Shown here: piece after piece, positions 41,001 to 53,700 of the stretch
Layout of the letters: each line of letters starts with the position of its first letter
Numbering within the stretch: the first letter of the stretch is position 1
Assembly: GCA_964016885.1 (NCBI GenBank)
Contig: OZ024744.1
Coordinates: 74,120,993-74,184,992, forward strand
Length of the DNA stretch: 64,000 bases
Reading direction: 5' to 3'
DNA from: Eledone cirrhosa
Taxonomy: Eukaryota; Mollusca; Cephalopoda; Octopoda; Eledonidae
The notes under the pieces: model-generated
What the model was told of the DNA's origin: nothing
What the model saw: only the letters and a program-made list of their open reading frames with translations
The model's database searches: none
Made by a program: the position numbers and the translations under genes

Positions 41001-41421
41001 ATCCAATATACCGTTCCAGACGCCCACTAACAATAAAGAGCGGGACGTTCCAAGAAAGGTCTCTAGACGTCTAAAGAAATCTGGCCGTCCTGTACCTGTC
41101 GGGGCATAGACGGCTACTAGCCTGAAAGCGTTGCCTTCGGTGCCGGTCACGTCCAGCACTACCGACTTACCTTCTGGGTCTAGGAAGATGGTCCGTATGG
41201 CGAGATCCAATCCTCTCCGAAAAAGGACGGCAACCCCTCCCCCCGATCCTGGACGGCTGGGAGATGAGTTTACATCGTAGCCGCTGAAGATCGGTGCAAA
41301 GGCTCGTGCTTTGGAGATTCTGGTCTCGCTGTTGGCCACCACATCTATGTTTAGGTGACCCTGCTTCCAAGATGAGCCCAGGCCACGTGCATTTATACTG
41401 CCGTATTCTGAGTACGGCCAT
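38081..41421 (-). pseudogene. LINE ORF2: APE endonuclease and RT, many breaks (copy D)
   Basis: Start ATG 41421-41419. The endonuclease region (to about 40914) has YAPTGTGRPDFFRRLETFLG, but the catalytic block reads VGVWNGILDARWD, with the usual Asp of GDWNG replaced by Val. GPGYWKLN follows near 40700. RT pieces in shifting frames: KSPGLDGLP near 40070, NFRPITLLNAEFKILAKVLATRL near 39900, LINLGQCKSFDRVDHRY near 39690 (motif A Asp changed, LGQ for LDQ), SAYADDITVVVS near 39400, and the Cys-rich CPRCAQSDETVVHALVQC near 38480. It ends in LNVCQ with a stop at 38081. Relative to C there are numerous small indels, and a stretch near 39200 is deleted. Inactive. Confidence 0.85.
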
Positions 41422-41453
41422 GTTCGATGAGAAACTGGGCAAGTGAGAAAGGG

Positions 41454-42987
41454 TCACTTTCCTTGATCGTGTGGTAAAGGGACAGTAGAACCGTCCCGTT
41501 CGCTGGTCATGGGTGTTTCCAAGAGGATGTGAGTGTATATCCTCTTGGTAACCGACCCGCCGAAGTCTCCAACTGCGTTGGAGAATTTTCGTTTTAAAGG
41601 TTTGTACTGTTCTATTGAGATTTCAATGATGCTTATGTTTGTCTGGAGAGTTCTTGGTGTTGGTGGGGTGTAGTAGTTTTTTTCTGTGATGTATGTGTGC
41701 TGCTTTATATATTATATGAGTTCTTTTTTTGCCATGTTTATGGCTGTGTACTTTTTCATGGGAGGGTGATTTTGTTGCTGTTTTCTTCTTGTTGCTGTTT
41801 GGTGTGTGTGTCTTGTGTTTGCGTTTTTGGTGTTTTTGGTGAGGCTGGTGGTGGTGTGGTTGTTGTTGTCAGTGGTGCTTGTGGTGGTGGTCGTGGTGGT
41901 GTTGCTGCAAGTTTCCTTGCTGCCTTTACCCCTCTTTGTATGCCTTCGCTTTTGGAAGATGAATCTAATGGTTTTTTCGTTTTTGTTTTTCGTGGCAGAC
42001 CGTTTGCCACTTTACTCCCGCCTCAAACTCCCTGTCGGATTCTGTGGCGTCTGGGAGGGGTATCTGCTCCACGGCTGTTGGTGGTAGTGGAACCCTCTTC
42101 GGCAATTCTGTTGCTGGTGTAGCTACTTCAAATGTAGCTATTGGTGTTGCCGCCACTGATGCTGCTGCTTTAGTTGTCCGTGGCCTTGGTACGGGTGCTA
42201 CAGACGTTGCCCTCCTACTCGCCGTGGAAGGGACTTCTTCGTTTGTTGACTGCCCTACTCTTGGTAGCAGCGGACCAGGTATTGGAAGGAGAGAGGCCTT
42301 CTTCGCTGTCTCCTGCGGGCAAAAGGCCCCGAGGTGACCCTTCGACCCACAGAGATAACATTTTGGCCATCTTCCTTCTACACTTATAGGGAGTTGGAGT
42401 CCTTCCTCGATATCTATGATATCGGGGATAGCGTCGATACATTACTGGTCAGTTTGTATAAGCATTTGCATGCCTATACCTGACCAGTTCTCTCTCCATA
42501 TGTTTTCTACTTGCAGCATGGTCGTCCTGTTCTCGATTCCAGCAAGGACAGACGCGGCCAGCCAAGGTATGGGCACGTCGGGTGGGACCTGGGTCACTTT
42601 GACCCTCACAATTTTCTGCCCGCAGTAGGAGGGCACCAAGACTATCTCCTCACTCTTTAGGGTTTCCAAAGAGTGAGACTTTGCTTCCTGGGAGGTGGCG
42701 AAAAGTACGTCTACTGTGGCGTACATTCTGCCTCGGGTGATGTGGGTTTTGCGTGCCCAGACGCACCCCAAGGCCTTTTGGATTTGAGCCTCCGTGGCTC
42801 TCTCCACACGATGTGAGATTTTGCTTACGGTACGGAAAGTCACCGTCCGTAGCTGCTGGTCCTTGAAAAAATCGGGTGAAGGTTTCAGGGAGCTTATTGT
42901 CACCGTGTCCTTGAGACTGCCATCTCCTCCTCTGTGACTAACACTGTCTCGATATTTTGGGCGACACCTGCAAAAGAAGTGGACCAT
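41454..42987 (-). pseudogene. LINE ORF1, frameshifted (copy D)
   Basis: The intact 5' stretch 42987-42442 encodes SHRVERATEAQIQKALGCVW, VRVKVTQVPPDVPIPW and MQMLIQTDQ, aligned with copy C's conserved region. Further pieces contain Pro/Thr-rich linkers (41756-42215) and a C-terminal region (PLKRKFSNAVGDFGGSV). The CCHC knuckle region is present near 42330-42360 but in a disrupted frame. The stop TGA (41456-41454) sits in GGAAAGTGACC, 32 nt before the ORF2 start, the same arrangement as in B and C. Confidence 0.75.
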
Positions 42988-43110
42988 TTTTCAGCAGCAC
43001 CACTATTGCTGCCGTTACTGGTCTTACTGGTGGTCCTGAGATCGCTATTACAGGTATCGATGTCATTGTTGTTGTTTTCGTTGGTACAGTTGTTGGTGTT
43101 GATAATAATA

Positions 43111-43625
43111 ATAGTAAGTAAACAATTTATCACATTCTGAGAAATGGTATGAGCATAAGCCAGAGTTGGTGATAGAAAACGATCAGGTGAAGGTGCTATG
43201 GGATTTTGGGATACAGACAGACAAGAAACTGGAACACAATAGACCTGACCTGGTGGTTTTGGACAAGTAAAAAAGATCATGCCTGATTGTAGATGTAGCC
43301 TGCCCATTGACACAAGAGTGCAAGAAAAGGAGAGGGAGAAAATTAACCGATACCAGGACTTAAAGTGGGAGGTAAAAAGGATTTGGAACTGCCATGCAGT
43401 CAAAGTGGTCCCGATTGTCATAGGCGCACTAGGTACTATCTCAAAGAATTTCCAAGGATGGTTAAAGAAGATTGGTCCAGCCCCGCTTTTTGGAACACTT
43501 CAAAAGGCTGGGAACAGCAAGAACCCTCCGATACGTCCTGCATATCTGAGGCTGCAGGTAGCGGCTTGATATTCATTTCAACAAACTCTCCAGTTAAATA
43601 ACATCAATGACTGAGACTCAAAGAA
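43111..43625 (+). mobile_element. RLE-type LINE, 3' fragment (copy G''')
   Basis: 5'-truncated copy of the G family, starting at AGTAAGTAAACAATTT (the position of copy G just after its Cys/His motif). It holds HSEKWYEHKPE, NRPDLVVLDK then a TAA where copy G has GAA, a deleted base in the CPFDTRV region, and GALGTISKNFQGW. It ends at a TAA tract. Its 5' end abuts the 5' end of minus-strand copy D. Confidence 0.85.
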
Positions 43626-43642
43626 CAATAATAATAATAATC
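43626..43642. repeat. (TAA)n tail of copy G'''
   Basis: Short TAA tract after AACTCAAAGAAC-type 3' end sequence (GACTGAGACTCAAAGAAC), the same end as copy G''. Confidence 0.85.
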
Positions 43643-43914
43643 AGTCGAAGTGTTTCATCAAATCATAACAATGGCTTCAATGTCTCCACAATGATTTGAC
43701 CTTCGTCATTCTTTTCAAACAATGAAAAAGACGCCCATGCACTGATATTTCGATTAACACTTACCAGATGGCGCTGATTTTTGTCGTTGTATTAGTTTTG
43801 TCTTGTTTTGTTTTTAATGAGTGTATTCGTTTTGGTCATGACTGATTTATATAAAACATATCTATTACCAAGAGACGTCATCTTACACAAAAAACATAGC
43901 ATCTTTACTGCTAC
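43643..43914. other. Spacer between LINE array and satellite
   Basis: About 270 bp of unassigned sequence. No gene or repeat family is recognised. Confidence 0.5.
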
Positions 43915-44395
43915 CATACCATGCTGTAAGATGTCATATCATGCCGTAATATGTCATACCACACTATACCATGCCATACTATACTATACCACAGTATACC
44001 TTACTATACCATACCATACCATATCACACTACACCATACCACTACTAAGCCAAACCATACCAAACTACACTATAGTAAACATACCTTACAATACTATACT
44101 ATACCTTACCTTACCCTTACCATACCACACTTTATCATACCATATCACACCATACCACACCATACTATACTATACCATACCATACTAAGTCATACCATAC
44201 CATACCTAACCATACCATACCACACTATACCATACTATACGACACCATACCACACCTTACCGTACCATACCCCACTATACCATCACATACTATACCATAA
44301 TATACTATACAATACTACACTATACCATAGCATACTAGACAATGCTACACTATACCATACTATACCACACTATACCATACTATACCACACCATCT
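43915..44395. repeat. Degenerate CATAC/TACCA pentanucleotide repeats
   Basis: About 480 bp of variants on CATAC, ACTATAC and TACCA. Open frames such as Tyr/Thr/Pro/His-rich ones at 43951-44430 are translations of this repeat. Confidence 0.9.
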
Positions 44396-44770
44396 CAACA
44401 ACGTCACCATCACAACTGACATCACTCTGACAAGCTGCATCACCACCACAAAATGCATCGTCTCGCAACAACATCACATCACAACATCATAACCATCACA
44501 ACCAACATCTCCAACACAACCAACATAACCATCACAACCAACATCCGCAACACAACCAACATCACAAACAACAACATCACCATGACATAAGATCACAACA
44601 ACATAACCATCACAACAACATAACCATCACAACCAGCATCTTCAACACAACCAACATCACAAACACACAACATCACATCACAACAACAGCCATCAACATC
44701 ACAATATCACAACATCACAACATCACAACCATAATCACCATCACAACTAGTGTCACCCTCACAAAATCAC
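44396..44770. repeat. Degenerate CATCACAAC-like repeats
   Basis: About 375 bp of CATCACAACAACATCACA variants with short direct repeats (for example AACCATCACAACCAACAT). The motif resembles the right half of the 69-bp satellite monomer that begins next. Confidence 0.85.
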
Positions 44771-47700
44771 TATTCACATGTCAACCATGCTAGAGTCTAG
44801 CTAGTTGAGATGGTATAGCTGCTAAACCATCACAATCACCATTCACATATCAACCATGCTAGAGTCTAGCTAGTTGAGATGGTATAGCTGAAAAACCAGC
44901 ACAATCACTATACACATATCAACCATGATAGAGTCTAGCTAGTTGAGATGGTATAGCTGCTAAACGATCACAATCACCTTTCTAATTTCAACCATGCTAG
45001 AGTGTAGCTAGTTGAGATGGTATAGCTGCTAAACCATCACAATCACCATTCACATATCAACCATGCTAGAGTCTATCTAGTTGAGATGGCATAGCTACTA
45101 AACCATCACAATCACCATTCACATATCAACCATGCTAAAGTCTAGCTAGTTGAGATGGTATGGCTGCTAAACCATCACAATCACCATTCATATATCAACC
45201 ATGCTAGAGTCTAACTAGTTGAGATGGTATAGCTAATAAACCATCACAATCACCATTCAAATATGAACCATGCTAAAGTCTAGCTAGTTGAGATGGTATG
45301 GCTTCTAAACCATCACAATCACTATTCATGTATCAATGAGGTTAGACTCTAGCTAGTTGAGATGGTATAGCTGCTAACCCATCACCATCACTATTCATAT
45401 ATCAACCATGACAAAGTCTAGCTAGTTGAGATGGTATAGCTGATAAACCATCACAATCACCATTCACATATCAACCATGCTAGAGTCTAGCTAGTTGAGA
45501 TGGTATAGCTGCTAAACCATCACAATCACCATTCACATATCAACGATGCTAGAGTCTAGCTAGTTGAGATGGTATAGCTACTAAACAAACACAATCACTA
45601 TTCACATTTCAAACATGCTAGAGTCTAGCTAGTTGAGATGGTATAGCTGCTAAACTATCACAATCACTATTCACATATCAACCATGCTAGAGTCTAGCTA
45701 GTTGATATGGTATAGCTGCTAAACCATCACAATCACCATTCGCATATCAACCATGCTAGAGTCTAGCTAGTTGAGATGGTAAAGCTGGTAAACAATCACA
45801 ATCACTATTCACATTTCAACCATGCTAGAGTCTAGCTAGTTGAGATGGCATAGCTGCTAAACCATCACAATCAATATTCATATATCAACCATGCTAGAGT
45901 CTAGCTACTTGAGAAGGTATAGCTGCTAAACCATCACAATCATTATTCACATACCAACCATGCTAGAGTCTAGCTAGTTGAAATGGTATAGCTGCTAAAC
46001 CATCACAATCACCATTCACATATCAACCATGCTAGAGTCTAGCTAGTTGAGATGGTATAGCTGCTAAACCATCACAATCACCATTCACATATCAACCATG
46101 CTAGAGTCTAGCTAGTTGAGATGGTATAGCTGAAAAACCAGCACAATCACTATTCACATATCAACCATGCTAGAGACTAGCTAGTTGAGATGGTATAGCT
46201 GATACACCATCACAATCACCATTCACATATCAACCATGCTAGAGTCTAGCTAGTTGAGATGGTATAGCTGATAAACCATCACAATCACCTTTCACATTTC
46301 AACCATGCTAGAGTGTAGCTAGTTGATATGGTATAGCTACTAAACCATCACAATCACCATTCCCATATCAACCATGCTAGAGGCTAGCTAGTTGAGATGG
46401 TATAGCTGCTAAACCATCACAATAACCTTTCACATATCAACCATGCTAGAGTCTAGCTAGTTGAGAAGGAATAGCTGATAAACCATCACAATCATTATTC
46501 ACATACCAACCATGCTAGAGTCTAGCTAGTTGAGATGGTAAGCTGCTAAACCATCACAATCACCATTCACATATCAACCATGCTAGAGTCTAGCTAGTTG
46601 AGATGGTATAGCTGATAAACCATCACAATCACCATTCACATATCAACCATGCTAGAGTCTAGCTAGTTCAGATGGTATAGCTGCTAAACGATCACAATCA
46701 CCTTTCTAATTTCAACCATGCTAGAGTGTAGCTAGTTGAGATGGTATAGCTGCTAAACCATCACAATCACCATTCACATATCAACCATGCTAGAGTCTAT
46801 CTAGTTGAGATGGTATAGCTACTAAACCATCACAATCACCATTCACATAACAACCATGCTAAAGTCTAGCTAGTTGAGATGGTATGGCTGCTAAACCATC
46901 ACAATCACCATTCATATATCAACCATGCTAGAGTCTAACTAGTTGAGATGGTATAGATACTAATCCATCACAATCACCATTCAAATATGAACCATGCTAA
47001 AGTCTAGCTAGTTGAGATGGTATGGCTTCTAAACCATCACAATCACTATTCATGTATCAATGAGGTTAGACTCTAGCTAGTTGAGATGGTATAGCTGCTA
47101 ACCCGTCACCATCACTATTCGTATATCAACCATGACAAAGTCTAGCTAGTTGAGATGGTATAGCTGCTAAACCATCACAATCACCATTCACATATCAACC
47201 ATGCTAGAGTCTAGCTAGTTGAGATGGTATAGCTGCTAAACCATCACAATCACCATTCACATATCAACGATGCTAGAGTCTAGCTAGTTGAGATGGTATA
47301 GCTACTAAACAAACACAATCACTATTCACATTTCAAACATGCTAGAGTCTAGCTAGTTGAGATGGTATAGCTGCTAAACCATCACAATCACTATTCACAT
47401 ATCAACCATGCTAGAGTCTAGCTAGTTGATATGGTATAGCTGCTAATCCATCACAATCACCATTCGCATATCAACCATGCTAGAGTCTAGCTAGTTGAGA
47501 TGGTAAAGCTGGTAAACAATCACACTCACTATTCACATTTCAACCATGCTAGAGTCTAGCTAGTTGAGATGGTATAGCTGCTAAACCATCACAATCAATA
47601 TTCATATATCAACCATGCTAGAGTCTAGCTACTTGAGAAGGTATAGCTGCTAAACCATCACAATCACTATTCACATACCAACCATGCTAGAGTCTAGCTA

Positions 47701-50700
47701 GTTGAAATGGTATAGCTGCTAAACCATCACAATCACCATTCACATATCAACCATGCTAGAGTCTAGCTAGTTGAGATGGTATAGCTGCTAAACCATCACA
47801 ATCACCATTCACATATCAACCATGCTAGAGTCTAGCTAGTTGAGATGGTATAGCTGAAAAACCAGCACAATCACTATTCACATATCAACCATGCTAGAGA
47901 CTAGCTAGTTGAGATGGTATAGCTGATACACCATCACAATCACCATTCACATATCAACCATGCTAGAGTCTAGCTAGTTGAGATGGTATAGCTGATAAAC
48001 CATCACAATCACCTTTCACATTTCAACCATGCTAGAGTGTAGCTAGTTGATATGGTATAGCTAGTAAACCATCACAATCACCATTCCCATATCAACCATG
48101 CTAGAGGCTAGCTAGTTGAGATGGTATAGCTGCTAAACCATCACAATAACCTTTCGCATATCAACCATGCTAGAGTCTAGCTAGTTGAGATGAAATAGCT
48201 GATAAACCATCACAATCATTATTCACATACCAACCATGCTAGAGTCTAGCTAGTAGAGATGGTAAGCTGCTAAACCTTCACAATCACCATTCACATATCA
48301 ACCATGCTAGAGTCTAGCTAGTTAAGATGGTATAGCTGATAAACCATCACAATCACCATTCACATATCAACCATGCTAGAGTCTAGCTAGTTGAGATGGT
48401 ATAGCTGCTAAACGATCACAATCACCTTTCTAATTTCAACCATGCTAGAGTCTATCTAGTTGAGATGGTATAGCAACTAAACCATCACAATCACCATTCA
48501 CATAACAAACATGCTAAAGTCTAGCTAGTTGAGATGGTATGGCTGCTAAACCATCACAATCACCATTCATATATCAACCATGCTAGAGTCTAACTTGTTG
48601 AGATGGTATAGATACTAATCCATCACAATCACCATTCAAATATGAACCATGCTAAAGTCTAGCTAGTTGAGATGGTATGGCTTCTAAACCATCACAATCA
48701 CTATTCATGTATCAATGAGGTTAGACTCTAGCTAGTTGAGATGGTATAGCTGCTAACCCGTCACCATCACTATTCGTATATCAACCATGACAAAGTCTAG
48801 CTAGTTGAGATGGTATGGCTGCTAAACCATCACAATCACCATTCACATATCAACCATGCTAGGGTCTAGCTAGTTGAGATGGTATAACTGAAAAACCAGC
48901 ACAATCACTATTCACATATCAACCATGCTAGAAACTAGCTAGTTGAGATGGAATAGCTGATAAACCATCACAATCACCATTCACATATCAACCATGCTAG
49001 AGTCTAGCTAGTTGAGATGGTATAGCTGATAAACCATTACAATCACCATTCACATATCAACCATGCTTGGGTCTAGCTAGTTGAGATGGTATGGCTGCTA
49101 AAGCATCACAATCACCATTCATATATCAACCATGCTAGAGTCTAACTAGTTGAGATGGTATAACTTCTAAACCATCACAATCACCGTTCAAATATGAACC
49201 ATGCTAAAGTCTAGCTAGTTGAGATGGTATGGCTTCTAAACCATCACAATCACTATTCATGTATCAATGAGGTTAGACTCTAGCTAGTTGAGATGGTATA
49301 GCTGCTAACCCATCACCATCACTATTCATATATCAACCATGACAAAGTCTAGCTAGTTGAGATGGTATAGCTGATAAACCATCACAATCACCATTCACAT
49401 ATCAACCTTGCTAGAGTCTAGCTAGTTGAGATGGTATAGCTGCTAAACCATCACAATCACCATTCACATATCAACGATGATAGAGTCTAGCTAGTTGAGA
49501 TGGTATAGCTACTAAACAAACACAATCACTATTCACATTTCAAACATGCTAGAGTCTAGCTAGTTGAGATGGTATAGCTGCTAAACCATCACAATCACTA
49601 TTCACATATCAACCATGCTAGAGTCTAGCTAGTTGATATGGTATAGCTGCTAAACCATCACAATCACCATTCGCATATCAACCATGATAGAGTCTAGCTA
49701 CTTGAGAAGGTATAGCTGCTAAACCATCACAATCATTATTCACATACCAACCATGCTAGAGTCTAGCTAGTTGAAATGGTATAGCTGCTAAACCATCACA
49801 ATCACCATTCACATATCAACCGTGCTAGAGTCTAGCTAGTTGAGATGGTATAGCTGCTAAACCATCACAATCACCATTCACATATCAACCATGCTAGAGG
49901 CTAGCTAGTTGAGATGGTAAAGCTGCTAAACAATCACAATCACTATTCACATTTCAACCATGCTAGAGTCTAGCTAGTTGAGATGGATTAGCTGATAAAC
50001 CATCACAATCACCATTCACGTATCAACCATGCTAGAGTCTAGCTAGTTGAGATGGTATAGCTACTAAACCATCACAATCACCATTCACATATCAACCATG
50101 CTAGAGTCCAGATAGTTGAGATGGTATAGCTGCTAAACCATCACAATCAGTATTCACATATCAACCATGCTAGAGTCTAGCTAGTTGAGATGGTATAGCT
50201 GCTAAACCATCACAATCACCATTCATATTTCACCCATGCTAGAGTATAGCTAGTTCAGATTGTATAGCTGCTAAACCATCACAATCACCATTCGCATATC
50301 AACCATGCTAGAGTCTAGCTAGTTGAGATGGTAAAGCTGCTAAACAATCACAATCACTATTCACATTTCAACCATGCTAGAGTCTAGCTAGTTGATATGT
50401 TATAGCTGCTAAACCATCACAATCACTATTCACATATCAACCTTGCTAGAGTCTAGCTAGTGGAGATTGTATAGCTGCTAAACCATCACAATCACCATTC
50501 GCATATCAACCATGCTAGAGTCTAGCTAGTTGAGATGGTAAAGCTGCTAAACAATCACAATCTCTATTCACATTTCAACCATGCTAGAGTCTAGCTAGTT
50601 GAGATGGTATAGCTGCTAAACCATCACAATCACTATTCATATATCAACCATGCTAGAGTCTAGCTAGTTAAGATGGTATATCTGCTAAACCATCACAATC

Positions 50701-53700
50701 ACTGTTCATATATCAACCATGCTAGAGATTAGGTAGTTGAGATGGTATAGCTGCTAAACCATCACAATCACTATTCATATATCAACCATGCTAGAGTCTA
50801 GATAGTTGAGATGGTGTAGCTGCTAAACCATTACAATCACCATTCACATATCAACCATGCTAGAGTCTAGCTAGTTGAGATGGTATAGCTGCTAAACCAT
50901 CACAATCACCTTTCACATTTCAACCATGCCAGAGTGTAGCTAGTTGCGATGGTATATCTACTAAACCATCACAATCACCATTCGCATATCAACCATGCTA
51001 GAGTCTAGCTACTTGAGAAGGTATAGCTGCTAAACCATCACAATCATTATTCACATACCAACCATGCTAGAGTCTAGCTAGTTGAAATGGTATAGCTGCT
51101 AAACCATCACAATCACCATTCACATATCAACCGTGCTAGAGTCTAGCTAGTTGAGATGGTATAGCTGCTAAACCATCACAATCACCATTCACATATCAAC
51201 CATGCTAGAGGCTAGCTAGTTGAGACGGTAAAGCTGCTAAACAATCACAATCACTATTCACATTTCAACCATGCTAGAGTCTAGCTAGTTGAGATGGATT
51301 AGCTGATAAACCATCACAATCACCATTCACGTATCAACCATGCTAGAGTCTAGCTAGTTGAGATGGTATAGCTACTAAACCATCACAATCACCATTCACA
51401 TATCAACCATGCTAGAGTCCAGATAGTTGAGATGGTATAGCTGCTAAACCATCACAATCAGTATTCACATATCAACCATGCTAGAGTCTAGCTAGTTGAG
51501 ATGGTATAGCTGCTAAACCATCACAATCACCATTCATATTTCACCCATGCTAGAGTATAGCTAGTTCAGATTGTATAGCTGCTAAACCATCACAATCACT
51601 GTTCATATATCAACCATGCTAGAGATTAGGTAGTTGAGATGGTATAGCTGCTAAACCATCACAATCACTATTCATATATCAACCATGCTAGAGTCTAGAT
51701 AGTTGAGATGGTATAGCTGCTAAACCATTACAATCACCATTCACATATCAACCATGCTAGCGTGTAGCTAGTTGAGATGGTATAGCTGCTACACCATCAC
51801 AATCACCTTTCACATTTCAACCATGCCAGAGTGTAGCTAGTTGCGATGGTATATCTACTAAACCATCACAATCACCGTTCACATATCAATCATGCTAGAG
51901 TCTAGCTAGTTGAGATGGTATAGTTACTAAACCATCACAATCACCGTTCACATATCAACCATGCTAAAGTCTAGCTAGTTGAGATGGTATGGCTGCTAAA
52001 CCATCACAATCACCATTCACATATCAACCATGCTAGGGTCTAGCTAGTTGAGATGGTATAACTGAAAAACCAGCACAATCACTATTCACATATCAACCAT
52101 GCTAGAGACTAGCTAGTTGAGATGGAATAGCTGATAAACCATCACAATCACCATTCACATATCAACCATGCTAGAGTCTAGCTAGTTGAGATGGTATAGC
52201 TGATAAACCATTACAATCACCATTCACATATCAACCATGCTTGGGTCTAGCTAGTTGAGATGGTATGGCTGCTAAAGCATCACAATCACCATTCATATAT
52301 CAACCATGCTAGAGTCTAACTAGTTGAGATGGTATAACTTCTAAACCATCACAATCACCGTTCAAATATGAACCATGCTAAAGTCTAGCTAGTTGAGATG
52401 GTATGGCTTCTAAACCATCACAATCACTATTCATGTATCAATGAGGTTAGACTCTAGCTAGTTGAGATGGTATAGCTGCTAACCCATCACCATCACTATT
52501 CATATATCAACCATGACAAAGTCTAGCTAGTTGAGATGGTATAGCTGATAAACCATCACAATCACCATTCACATATCAACCTTGCTAGAGTCTAGCTAGT
52601 TGAGATGGTATAGCTGCTAAACCATCACAATCACCATTCACATATCAACGATGCTAGAGTCTAGCTAGTTGAGATGGTATAGCTACTAAACAAACACAAT
52701 CACTATTCACATTTCAAACATGCTAGAGTCTAGCTAGTTGAGATGGTATAGCTGCTAAACCATCACAATCACTATTCACATATCAACCATGCTAGAGTCT
52801 AGCTAGTTGATATGGTATAGCTGCTAAACCATCACAATCACCATTCGCATATCAACCATGCTAGAGTCTAGCTACTTGAGAAGGTATAGCTGCTAAACCA
52901 TCACAATCATTATTCACATACCAACCATGCTAGAGTCTAGCTAGTTGAAATGGTATAGCTGCTAAACCATCACAATCACCATTCACATATCAACCGTGCT
53001 AGAGTCTAGCTAGTTGAGATGGTATAGCTGCTAAACCATCACAATCACCATTCACATATCAACCATGCTAGAGGCTAGCTAGTTGAGATGGTAAAGCTGC
53101 TAAACAATCACAATCACTATTCACATTTCAACCATGCTAGAGTCTAGCTAGTTGAGATGGATTAGCTGATAAACCATCACAATCACCATTCACGTATCAA
53201 CCATGCTAGAGTCTAGCTAGTTGAGATGGTATAGCTACTAAACCATCACAATCACCATTCACATATCAACCATGCTAGAGTCCAGATAGTTGAGATGGTA
53301 TAGCTGCTAAACCATCACAATCAGTATTCACATATCAACCATGCTAGAGTCTAGCTAGTTGAGATGGTATAGCTGCTAAACCATCACAATCACCATTCAT
53401 ATTTCACCCATGCTAGAGTATAGCTAGTTCAGATTGTATAGCTGCTAAACCATCACAATCACCATTCGCATATCAACCATGCTAGAGTCTAGCTAGTTGA
53501 GATGGTAAAGCTGCTAAACAATCACAATCACTATTCACATTTCAACCATGCTAGAGTCTAGCTAGTTGATATGTTATAGCTGCTAAACCATCACAATCAC
53601 TATTCACATATCAACCTTGCTAGAGTCTAGCTAGTGGAGATTGTATAGCTGCTAAACCATCACAATCACCATTCGCATATCAACCATGCTAGAGTCTAGC

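Larger units (their letters stand above)
37931..43110 (-). mobile_element. Tx1-type LINE, decayed long copy (copy D, main part)
   Basis: Minus-strand LINE with ORF1 (partial 5' side), ORF2 and 3' UTR up to the TA tract. The last piece of its 3' UTR lies beyond PLE2 at 35341-35494. The 5' border (about 43110) lies in the Asn-rich coding start of ORF1 and directly meets RLE-type fragment G'''. D and E share their 3' UTR closely, while C is more distant. Confidence 0.85.

Noticed and set aside
43808..44430. Tyr/Thr/His-rich open frames of 126-159 codons
   Set aside because: Translations of degenerate CATAC/TACCA repeats. The repeat has few stops by composition.
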